DNA of 64,000 nt, taken from NCBI GenBank assembly GCA_963575645.1, contig OY754475.1:62001-126000 (forward strand). Direction: 5' to 3'. Both the position numbers and the translations under genes were made by a program. This document shows positions 1 through 12,000 of this stretch, in pieces. A model generated the notes under the pieces. The model had not been told where the DNA came from and ran no database searches. It saw only the letters and a list, made by a program, of their open reading frames with translations. Each line of letters opens with the position of its first letter. The first letter of the stretch is position 1. The stretch is from Xanthostigma xanthostigma (lineage: Eukaryota > Arthropoda > Insecta > Raphidioptera > Raphidiidae).

Positions 1-3000
1 ACAAAGTCAACTTGTGCGCCCTTTCGGTCGGCTGAAGTTCGGGCCGATAATGCGTGCTCGCCCTGTACCTCGCGCACAGATACAGCGTGTACACAGGCGC
101 CAATTTGAAAGACGGCGCGTTCGGATCGAGCAACGTTACGATCCTGGCCAAACACTGATCCTGTTGGTCCTCCGGAAATTCGAGCACGGCCGGCAGGATT
201 GGATCTTGTCCTCTGCCGTACCTGCACAGAGATATTTTGTCAGCTTACGAAAGACAACAATAGATATTTCGAGTCGGGTAGCAATTATAAAAAAAACACA
301 AAAGACATTCGTCAATTCTCCCGTCATACAACCTGCGTTTAAATGAATGTAAAAAAATATGTATGCACAAGAACAAACCTATTGTCCGATCCGATCGACT
401 TAGTATCCTCGTTTTTAATACTGTTCGTCGATACGGTCTCGACATTACCGTCGAGGTCGAACGTCGTTTCGTAATTATCTCTGTGCTGTTGCAGCGGCGG
501 CACTGTCTGCCCCGCAGAGCCGCTGTTAGTCGCTTGTGGCGCCGCCCCACCGCCGCCGTTCGAATGTTCGGGCACGGTGACGGGGCTCATCGCTCTCTCG
601 CGCTGCTCTAGCGTCGGCGGTATCGCGTTTCCGGGCGCCGACTGTTCCTGAGTCGGAGATCTAGAGGCACCGTCGCACAATAATACCCCCGACGGATAAG
701 TTTGTCGATTCGGCGGTTCCGTGATTCGTTTTAGTTTTCGCGTTATTTTTATTACAGTTTCGTCACGGATAACGACATTCATTTGTCATGACAATGAAAA
801 CAAAACAACAGAACCATGATGATGAAAGTGCGGATTGTGGCGTACAATATTTTTTTTTTTTTGTGCAGGAATGCGAAGTTAGCAATGGACGTTGACACCA
901 CCAACAAAAACATGCGTGGAAAAAACAAAACACAATGATAAAAACACATCGAAAACAAAACAAAACAAAAAAACAAGCTGCTGTAAAAACGTGAATGATT
1001 TGTTGACCGTATAACGGATTTTAATTCCAAAAGATTGCAGGTCAAAAAAATAGCTATACAAAACAACAGCAAGCCACTGACCTGTCGTAAACCGACGCGT
1101 TGTCCATCGTCGAATGTATTCTGTTCCGATTTTCTTGTGCCGGATCCAAGAACCTGTAGCTGTTGACGCGGCCGAATTTCACGATGCTTCCGTGCTGCAA
1201 TAAAAATTATATCGTTGCAATATTTCAAAAACAGTAAATAGATGTGTTCTACAGATTAAAGCAGGTATTATCAAAAAAACCAACTATTGCAATTATATTA
1301 CGGTTTATTCCATAGCATAGCAGTGTATGCCGTTATTGGTTGGGGATGATTACATAAAACAGCACTAGATCCATTGGAACGTTTACAAAGCAGAATACTC
1401 AAAATAATAGGCATCACAATAACCCTTTAACAATTAAGCAGGTATTCGCAATTATTAAATGCAATAGTTCATCAAAACAAGTAAATAAAAAATGGAATAT
1501 AACAATTATCCAGTAAATACAAGAAATAGAAGTGTTGCAGTGCCAAGAAATACATTAACTAAAGGAAAAATGAGCTATATAAGTTATGCAAAAAAGTATT
1601 TTAATGTTTTACCAAATAGTTTAAAGAACTATTATTAATAAGAATCGCAGGATTGTGGACAAAAAGTTCTTTATTCAGTGTACGACGTTTCGTCTATAAA
1701 TTTAGACTTTTTCAAGTACAATTAATGTGAAAATTTAAAACAATAATTATGAAAATAAACATTTTTGTCCACAATCCTGCGATTCTTATTAATAATTGTC
1801 TCGATGGACACGATTTCTAATATATAGTAAAAGAACTTAAGCGTTGAAAATAAGGTGTTAAAAAAGCAAGTGAAAAAGGTGACAAGACAAATAAAAGTTG
1901 ATTAGTAAATTAATAAAATGCAGAAATGATGTTTTTGTGACAAAAAAAAAACACCTAAAGACATAATTGAAATAAAAATGTGAAAAGAGAATAAAATAAA
2001 TAAAAAAAAGTATAAGTATAAAAAGTAGGAAGTAAAATGATATGTTAAATAAATTTAATTATATATTTAGTTTGTAAGGGCCATCCTATGTACGGGCAAC
2101 ATAGCCCCCTATAGGTCCTATATTATTATGTATACAGATTGTATCAAATCAAAACGGTCCATAGGACATTCTGTGTGTAAGACAGAGACGATATATAAAG
2201 ATCTAAAGCAGTAAGTAAGAATGAGATAAATGATCGCTAATATAGTTACTGTAGTTACGTAAATAAATAATTACGTACACTGTAAATCTTTTTACCAATT
2301 TATCAATAATTAAAACAACTACAAATAAAATTATGTTGGCGGTTGAATTACCACCATAAAACCATTTAATTATTAGGATTTTTTCCCAAACAGTATAAAT
2401 AGCCATTTTATCAATAATTTCACTAGTGAATACTGACATTTTGATAAAATTGTGATTTTTACTGTAGAAAACAAAGACGATACTATCAGATTGTATAACC
2501 ACAGTAACTAGCTATTAGCGATCATTTATCTCATTCTTACTTACTGCTTTAGTGCTTTATATAATATCGTCTCTGTCTTACACACAGAATGTTCTATGGA
2601 CTGTTTTGATTTGATACAATCTGTATATGGAAAAGATGGAATAAATTATTATTATTATTATTATTATAAAGAAGCGTCGATCGATTCGACGATCGTATTG
2701 CCACACCGAACGCACCTGCAAGACAGTCGTCTGATGTATTCGCTGTCCGTTGACGTAAGTGTGCGCGTCCACGTGGCACGGAGTGACAGTCGTCAGACCG
2801 TCGGCCGTCGAAATGAGCGCGTGCCGGGGCTGAATGTGCGGACCGTACAGTTGCAGCGCAATGCCGTTCGCCGAGCCGACCTGCAAAAGTCAAGACATTC
2901 GCGTCACTTCGAAGTTCCGCGACGAGTTACGCCGCCGGGCGTTCGTTACTTTGCACGACGAGTCGATCAGACACTTACTTCGACGACGTCGGAATTGAGC

Positions 3001-6000
3001 CGCACTGTCCGCGCGCTCTCGGTGGCCTGATCGGCGCCCAACTCGACGAGGACGGGGCATTGTTGTTCGGCCGAGCGGTGGTGATGGTGGTGCGAATGGG
3101 ACGGATAGTGGGTGTGACCTCCGCCGACGGCGCCGGCGCCCTGGTGACCTCCGGGTCCGCCGCCGACCGATCCGGGCTTCTTTTTCCGTCGACGAGGCGC
3201 GAGATCGGCCGGTCTTCTGCGCACGTGAAACATTATTGAGCCTGAAACAGCAGAGAATCGGAACGTGTAAACAAACGACGATCGAAAAAAAAATCTACTA
3301 CTTTCATAAAATTACAAAATCTATTTAATTGTTCCATTATTGTGTTAAGAACAAAAGAGACTGCATTTTGCACTACGCGCTACAGGAACAGAGCGGGTAT
3401 GGTTGTAAAAAAAAGACGGGTTGCACTCCGGGAGTGCCGGCAGAAGTGAAAACTTGAATATTAACGTCTTAATTGTTTGCATTTAGAAGCATTGTTTATT
3501 TATTGACAACACTTGTAAATAAAATGGTTTGTATCATAGATTGCATTTTTATGTACGATATTTCAACGCTAGATGTCTAACGTTGTATAAAAAGTATCTG
3601 GCAATTACTATCACTTAGAGAGTCTCACCCAGTTCTTACTTTTCCTGACGCGAGTTTAACATTTTTTACCCATTACAAAAAAAGTGTACAGCGCCGCTAA
3701 AGAAGTTTTCACTTCAAAAATAATATTAATAACGACACTGACTGCCGGGATCGAGCCTACGAATTATTTAAATTACAAGCCAGTCACTCTACCTCGCCGT
3801 CTCCTCAGCTCAATTTCGTTACATTTTCAATCTAATGAATCAATTTATTATCGCAGTAAGTATTCCAATTTTAAAATTGATTATATTTTCCAAACGAGTA
3901 GTTAGTTGTACGATATTACCGACATCTGTATATTTTGAATATCAAAATTTTTTCAAAGTATTAAAATAACAAACATATAGTTGGGCGCTACTTTTTTGGT
4001 AAATTAAATTATCCATGGGACATAAATGTACGTAATTCTCGATAGCCAACATTGCTATACTTACTACCTAATAATACTTCGTATTTGGCATTCTTATAGC
4101 GCGGATTTCTGAAGGACGTTCTAAAACCAAGCATGGCAACACTACTCGCTGTTGAAGAACAACGTTTGGCTTTATTGTTAGAACTGAATGCGAGCCGAGT
4201 GCGTCTTTAAACAAAGGTAAACTATTTATGTAAACAAAGTACATAAAAAATTAAACATTCTTTTCAGCAAATCGCCAAAACAAAAAAGAAAGAAAAAAGC
4301 AAGCCAACGAGAAAGACGCGGAATTCGGAAAGCTGCGTGTACAATTACAGAACTGTTACACAAAAACAAAAAAGGCGAACGCCTGGTATTTAATACGCGA
4401 CGCGTTCGACACTACCGACCGCAATGTTGTGCAGCACTTGCGACGATACGGGGGCAACAGATAAAACGATTGGAGTTTTGTTGTGTTGGTCCGGTACAGA
4501 CACTGCTCAAAGAATACAATTTTGTCCCGGCTCCAACAAGCGTGGTCGCTGCCCGAAGCGTTTACTTCTCTTGAACAGTCAAGCCAACGCCGAGTCGGAT
4601 TAACGAACCGAGAGAGATCAGGCAGCTAAGCGAAGTGTCGGTGTTTTTGAAAATCGAAAACGGTTACTCAGATGAGACGTCGGCAAGTTCCAAGCCGGAA
4701 AGCAGCACATTTATCATTTAATAACAAACAGTGCATGTGGAGAACATATTAATAATTTAGAAATCAATAACCGACATTGACTACAACAGTGCCGACTCTT
4801 GTCGGTAATTGTTGTATGCCGTTGTTTTCTTTTTTATTACTTTTACTTAGGTATATAAAGAGTTATCAGGTTTTTGTTTTAATAACTAAATCAGGTTTGT
4901 TTTATATGTATTTAATTCAACATTCAAAACAAGATTGAATTCAAAATCAAAAGAAAAGATTTAACAAAATTACACTTTCTATATGTCAAGGAGAAATTGT
5001 TACATAAGCTTTATAAAATAAGATTTAAAATGTAAAGCTGATGTAACAATAACCTACCTCCGTGTTTAATAATATATCGACGGCAACTTTTTAATTTTAA
5101 TTCATTCATTGCGGCATTTCAGACAGTCGACGCACATTTTATTTTATTTATTTATTTAATTCCAAAAATATGTGATACATTTATTTTACAATTTTAGAGT
5201 TGGAATAATCCCGCTCAAGTTGGCTTCCCCGACATTTCCGCGGAAGAAAAAAAGTGTCGCATTGAACTCTCGAATGGAATTTTTCTGGACCGATTGTTTT
5301 AGGGAAAAATTACTTCTATAAATAATAAAAAAAATTCGCACACACAATTCTCTAGCGTCGCGCTGAATAGTCAAAATGTTTGAATAGCGTCGGATTGCCA
5401 AACAAACACGGGCACAAAACATAAACCCCGCGGCGGTGGTGGAAGTGGCGGGCCGATGGCGGAGGCGACGGGTGCAATACGGTGTATCGAGGTCGCACTC
5501 GATGAACGAAGCGGAGGCAATTCATCGCCCGAGCACTGCATTAAAACCATTAAAAACAGAACGTCGGCTACAACGCAATAATCGGCGATAAAATCGCACT
5601 CGCACGGCGCTGCGTCGACGGTGTATCATTATTTCATACTTAAAATTTGAATAATTAAACGCGCCGCGGGGGTCAACACATTGAAGGTCACGTCGCGGCG
5701 CAAGGAAGGGCCTTTCACTGACAGTTTATGGGCGCAGCCCGACCGTTAATTAACGGCTGACATGCGTCGCGTCACGTGATCGCAGGTGTCCGCTGGGACG
5801 TAAGTATATACTGAACGCTAGACGCGCTGAATTTTTTATTTGAAGAACGCGAGGCAGCCGCGTTATGAAAAGCGCGGCGGAATCTCTCGTTAATCAAAAC
5901 TTCAATAGGTCGAAATTTTCAGAAAAAAGGGTCCCGTCTGTTTTCCGTAAGAATTAATATGGACAAAACATATTGGTTACAACGGCGTTCGCTGCAATGA

Positions 6001-9000
6001 CAATGTGGCGATTGATTTTTACTTTTTAGTAATAAAATATAATATGTGAATTTTCCTACGTTATAGTGCGTATTACTAAATTTAATAGCTTACAAGTGTA
6101 GCCACTGTTCGCTACATTATTAAGAAACACCCATTGTTACATCGCTATATTAGAAAAAATTTAATTTTAATTTTTTTTTAATTTTTCTAATATAGCAATG
6201 TAACAATGGGTGTTTCTTAACAATGTAGCGAACAGTGGCTACACCTGTAAGTTATAAAATATATGGCATCGGTTTTAGCGACGGACGGACATACACACTA
6301 CAATATCTGACACAGCGAATACGTGTTGAATTAGGCCTAGTATGTCTACGTAACTATATGCGTAGTTTTTGTACCTATACTAGTACCTACTTTAAAGAAT
6401 TTATGTTTGATTATTTTTTTTTTTATTTCGGGGGTATAGTATGTACCTTTTTGCGATGCACTGTACATAATAGAATGTATGTAGGTAGAATAATAATGTG
6501 TATCGTGTTATATGTAAAGACATATCGACGTTTTCAAACAACTAATCAAAATGAAATCAATTCGGATATATCGACCATAAATATATAAATAACAATAGTG
6601 TTTTTCTTAAAATTTACTAGGAAATGTTTGAATTTATACGAACGTATTCAATATTCACATACGTACAGGCACGACTTCGTAAATTTTAAGAAAATGCAAT
6701 TGTTATAATTTTAATAATATACCTACCTATCCGATTAGATTTCATTTTGATTAGCCGCTTAAAAATGTCAATTGTTTGTTAAACGACACTCGAATATAAC
6801 GACGCCTTTTGTATATATCCCGAGGCAGTCGTTATGGCCGATATATAATGTGTGATAAAAAAGAAAACAGAACAGAACTGTAATGAACTTGCAAAACGTC
6901 ACAGTATACCCGCACCTCCACCACATTCACACCCGCACCTCCGCCACATCGACACGTTCATCCGCCGTTTTGTTACGCGGATTTTCCTGTTCAAAATGCA
7001 ACTCGGTACGCGTATTTTTCAACGAGTGCGCATAAGAAAATCGCGTCCGTATCTCTCTCTCGGTTCAGATTATTCGGAAACGAGACAGGTAGAGGTACCG
7101 ACACTTGTTTGATGAATTGTAGCGGCATCAGGGTTTCAGAAAACGAGACATAAAATGCATGAAGTGTTTTGATACCACTGTTCTAAGACGCAAGAGTCAA
7201 TTTTTACGCGTGTCTATAATAGTATACAAAAGCCTTCAAACGAATTGTAGTGATTGTCATTATTATAAAGGTCAACCCTCTACGACCTCCACCACCACCC
7301 CCACAAATCAAGTAACATTTCACCTTTCCGTGCGTTGGCAACGCTGTAATGTATACAAAAGTGACATTATCACTAGCCAATCAAGGACGAGTATAAAAAA
7401 AAAATACCGAGGGCAGACAATACTAGTGAAACTTCGATACAGGCACGATGAGATGAAATTTCAGTCGCACATTTACGCGTAAATTAATTGATCGTTGCAT
7501 TTTTCTTTAGGTTGATTTGTATTCCCGCGGATATAGGTCGCGAATTTCCCGCGTACTATTTTGCAAGAAACGCTGTATAGAAAAACAAGGTTCATTAAGA
7601 AAATTTATTCCGCACAAAAGAGAAAAGTATTCGGTTTCAGGCGTAACGGCGGAAGTGAATTTTTATAGAAGTTTGTTATGTGCAATTAAGTTTATTACGA
7701 TTTATGCTACGCGAAGTACAAAAATAACAAAATCGTAAAATTCTATTTTAACAAAAAAAAGGACGTTACCTGTTCGCTTGTTTAGCTCTTCATAAAAAAA
7801 AACTCGACTGTTTTACTGAAACGGAACAATCCAATTGTAAAACTTCTTCTCGTGAAAAGAAAGTTAATGAGTTTTGCACGGAAAAGCACTTAAAAAGATT
7901 CGTGGAATCGGCGCAAATTCAATAAAAACAGAGTGTGATTCGTTTCTTTCGCGAAATCGTCATTCATTTTTCGCGTACAAAGTTTCATTGCGACGGAATA
8001 AAGTCTGCACGTTTTTTTTAAATACATATCACTATCAATATAACGGAAGACTATAAACGAAACAAACTACGATCAAACAAATGCACTGCACACTGCACAC
8101 AAAGGCGTTGGGTTCGCGACCAATCGGACGAGAGAAAAAATACAATCGTTTGTTATTTATATACGCATATCGCTATAATTCGCACAGAAAAAAACAAAAA
8201 ACACAAGCGATTACTATAAAGATCCTTCGGGCACCTCCGTCGAGGAATTCACGACCGAGACATAGACGTGAATATAGGCGAAGAGCTCCGTCACGGCGAT
8301 ATCATCTGCCCTACGGGGATTGATTTACTTCACTTACAACTTGCCTATAATATAGCTTCCTACCGTATAGCTTCTGGTATACACCACTGCAGCAGTTTGT
8401 TTGTCTGCCTACACAAAATACGTATACAAGGCGTTCTAGAAACATTGTTCGCAAACTATATTTACGTGTGTGAGTTGAGGACAGTAAAGAAAACGACGTT
8501 TTTGAAAAGTTTAGGTTTGAATTTTAAATAAAAGAAAAACAGCGAAAAGCACAGTTCGAGACAAAATCGTAACGTGCGTTTGGTATTACAGTTTCCCGCG
8601 TCGTCTTCCAACGACGACGCCTGGACATGATCAGTATACAGACGTTTTCGTTTCCTTTTCGACGCGAGTTTTCCGCTGACAGTGTTTTCCATAATTCCGA
8701 ACTTGTTTATGTTCCGTAGAGTAATGTTCCGCGTTTACGGAATTATTGAAAGAAAATTTTCCGATCGTGTCCGATTTCTTTCGGCGACACCTTGTATATT
8801 TCCCCGCGTTTATAATGCAAAAGCGTATGTGTATATGGGTGTATTTGCGTATTTCCTGTTGGCAAAATTTACTATCACAGGCTTGGACAACATTTGCCGA
8901 CCGGAATGGATTCCAAACCGCGCGTTGCGAACCTTACCCGCGCATTAATAGCACATTGATTACTGTAGATTATAGACGCTCGACAAGCGAAGTCGTTAAC

Positions 9001-12000
9001 GCTTTATTGCATGTCATCATCATTAAAAATTCTTAATAGGTACCTATAGCGTAAGAAAAAAAAATATTTTTTTTAATATGACATTTCTCAACTCCTTGCT
9101 TATAGAGTTCTTTTAAAAAACCGACAATTCACACGAATCGAAAAATGACAATAAACTTAAAAAAATGTCGCGCAAGTACCGTCACAAGCTATACGAAAAT
9201 TTCGAACAAAATCGCGAAAGCACAGAATGCGGCGTAGGTGACGGGCGTAAGACGGTGGAAGCTACGTGCTCTGTTCAGCACGTCTTGCGGTTTCGTGTTA
9301 TAGCTGCACACACGCACACAGACACAAGCTACAGGGTAAGGTAAGGTAAGGTCGTGGCGTCGTGACGTATAACAAAAGCCGCTCGTTTCGACGTAGGCAG
9401 CGTCCACTTCAGACGTCGGATCGACCGGACGCCGCGACGTTTGGCTCAATTACGTTTTACGGACATAAAGCTGCGGTCGATTTTTTAACAAGCTGAATAA
9501 TAAATGAAAATATCAAAACATACGACAGAAATTTATAAAGACGCAATTTTTTTATGAAATCGAAATCTTGCAGAGCTTTTTCAAAATTGCCATGCGCTGT
9601 CTTCTAATTTCATTTGGAAATTTTTACACCGTTGCAAAAATTTAAAACCGTCTCCGATCGACAAATGAGTATACGAGATCCGGTTTAACGGCCTGCATTA
9701 TTGCGTGTCAGTGCACTCTGACCTCGCATCAAAACTTCACTCGCCCCGTCGTTGTTTTGTTCCCGACGGTCTATTTTTTTTTCTTTTTCTTTTATTAATA
9801 TACTCGTCCCAAACAATTCTCAATATAGAGAGAGGACACGCGATCGAAAGAGACGGGTGCTCTTCCGTTATTAACTGCCCACACTTCTGTCTTTTTCTCG
9901 AGCGTCTCGTCTTTGTCTAGCGCCTGGCTTTTGTTTTTGAAGTCGCGAGCGCCAGTCAAGTTTAATTAAAAGCGTAACTACTCCGGACATTAGGTATATA
10001 CACAGAACTGATAAATGAGTTGTTATTAACGAACACGTTACCCTCCTCCCCGTAGGACAATTACATAACAAATTTTAATTAATTCCTGCCTGAAAGCTTT
10101 CGCAAACGTCGAAGTTATTATATTGTGATAATAAAATCATTTGAGCTTTATAGACTATACACAAAGCTAATCAACTTTATAAGTTCAGAGACTATAATAA
10201 TATATATATTAAATTATATAACGACGGGGTTTCATTAAAAGCATGCACCGGTTGTTGAGTGTCTTTAATCTATCAATATTCCGAGCAGAGCTTGTGTTAA
10301 ATTTTATCAAAATCGGTTCGCTCGTTCTTCGAGTGATTCTCATTTTAAAAAAATGGTGGTAACCAATGTAGGTATCAAAAATCAGGAAGAAAATGAAATT
10401 ACCAGACATCTCGCGTTACTATTTTACTTGCGCCTGTATATAATTTCTATAGCCGCCGCCAATTTCTTTTTTTATCTGGCAACAGTCAGAATTTGATGCG
10501 ATGATCGTTAAGAAACGACTCGTGCAGAGAAGAACCTCCTCTACGATGTCATGAATAAATTAGCATAAATGTGCAAAATATTAGAACGAATTGAGGCCGG
10601 TCGTCTGTCAATATAAGAACGGGCCTCGCCGTGCCCGGCTTACAACTAATTCAAAAGTTGCTTTTAATTGATACGCCGACGTCGTTATTGACTAAAATTC
10701 CTTTTTTTCTATAAATTTCTAAATTTACGAAAATATTCGACGACAATACACAGCCTCCTATAGGTCCTATATTATTATGTATATGGAAAAAATGGAATAA
10801 ATTATTATTATTATTATTATTATTATACACGCAGGTATATACAAAAACTGAACGAACGAGCGTAAAAGAAAATAGGTACGCAGTTATGCGAGCTTGTATT
10901 ACGGTTATTACCGTATAGTATTATTATAGGGGTATAAAAACATACAGGCATATGCGATAATGTAAGGTATCTCTCTATTGTAGAAAACGACATTGTCGGC
11001 CTAATAATGTGTTCGTGGGACGCCTTCCCAGTCCCACCGAAATGCGCTACGTGAAAAGAATAATGCGCCCGTGACATATAATAATACTTGATATACGGCA
11101 CGTGTTCGGCATCAAATAAAAAGTATAAACTGAAGAATTTCTTAAGGCTTGATATTAAAAACTCAATTTTCATGGACAAGTAAATAAAACAGGGTCTATA
11201 TTATCAACGCATAAAAAATATTTAAATGAAAAGAGTTAATGTAAGCATTTCTTTAATTTTAAAGTCAGTTCCAATAAAAAATCTTCGCAAGTGATTAACA
11301 ATTTTGTCTTTAGTAGTACTGGCTTACGCTATTTTAATGAACATAAATAGATAGCTGGATAAAAAGTTATATAAATAGTTACGAAATTGGCGCCGACCTC
11401 AATACTAGGCATTATTTTTATTGGAAAAAATATAGATAAGTAGGTATATATAAAAAAACACCCAACGTATTCGTCGAATGTCGATGTCTGCAGAAGAACG
11501 CGGGGAGTGCAAACAGACAAGGAAGTCGAATAATGTACCTACCTACGGCAGAATGTTGACGAACGGAAGTCGAAGGTAATAAACTTCGTTACTATACACA
11601 CACTACCGGCATTACGCGGAATTAACTCGATTTCTTTCATTGCAATTAAGCTTCAAAGTGTCGAAATTTAATTTACGAAGATATACGTTAGGTATAAGAA
11701 AAATACTTCATGTCTTGAAAATATGACGACGGATCGAGATGAAAGATTTTTTTATCTCTCTCTACCGAGCATAGAAAATAAAATTTTAAGCGAGTGTCGC
11801 GGAAAGCGGTCATTTACCCTATAATCTATATCGATACAAAAGCGATATTTATGTGGTTTAATAAAAGTAAAAAGCTCGCTTTTTTCATACGGCGACGTCT
11901 GATATTACCGTAATTAAACTGACACGGCCCCGCCGCAACGCTTCTCTGAAAGCTTTATTTTATTACCACGTTTCACGACAAATATAAAAGGCAACGTCGT

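Larger units (their letters stand above)
1290..2667 (+). pseudogene. Decayed non-LTR retrotransposon (LINE) 3' end with nested insertions
   Basis: At 1297-1430 the plus strand encodes a LINE reverse-transcriptase C-terminal region (IAVYAVIGWG, then LDPLERLQSRILKIIG) with in-frame stops. At about 1525-1640 a further piece reads SYISYAKKYFNVLPNSLK. The 3' UTR-like part (from about 2070) ends in atggaataaatta and an ATT microsatellite (about 2644-2667), a typical LINE tail. The relic is broken by an inverted element (about 1630-1826) and a TIR element (2135-2623). It lies antisense inside a canoe intron, close to the FHA exon. The LINE clade is not resolved (Jockey/I/CR1-like). Confidence 0.75.

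Noticed and set aside
661..782. Upstream extension of the canoe exon to an in-frame ATG at 782
   Set aside because: The splice acceptor ctctag at 661 restores phase 2 with the previous exon; sequence above it does not resemble afadin.
2203..2502. 99-codon minus-strand frame within the TIR element
   Set aside because: AT-rich, no transposase motif, and lies between TIRs of a non-autonomous element.
6235..6588. 117-codon plus-strand open frame
   Set aside because: It starts inside the palindromic MITE and shows no domain, codon bias or splice context.
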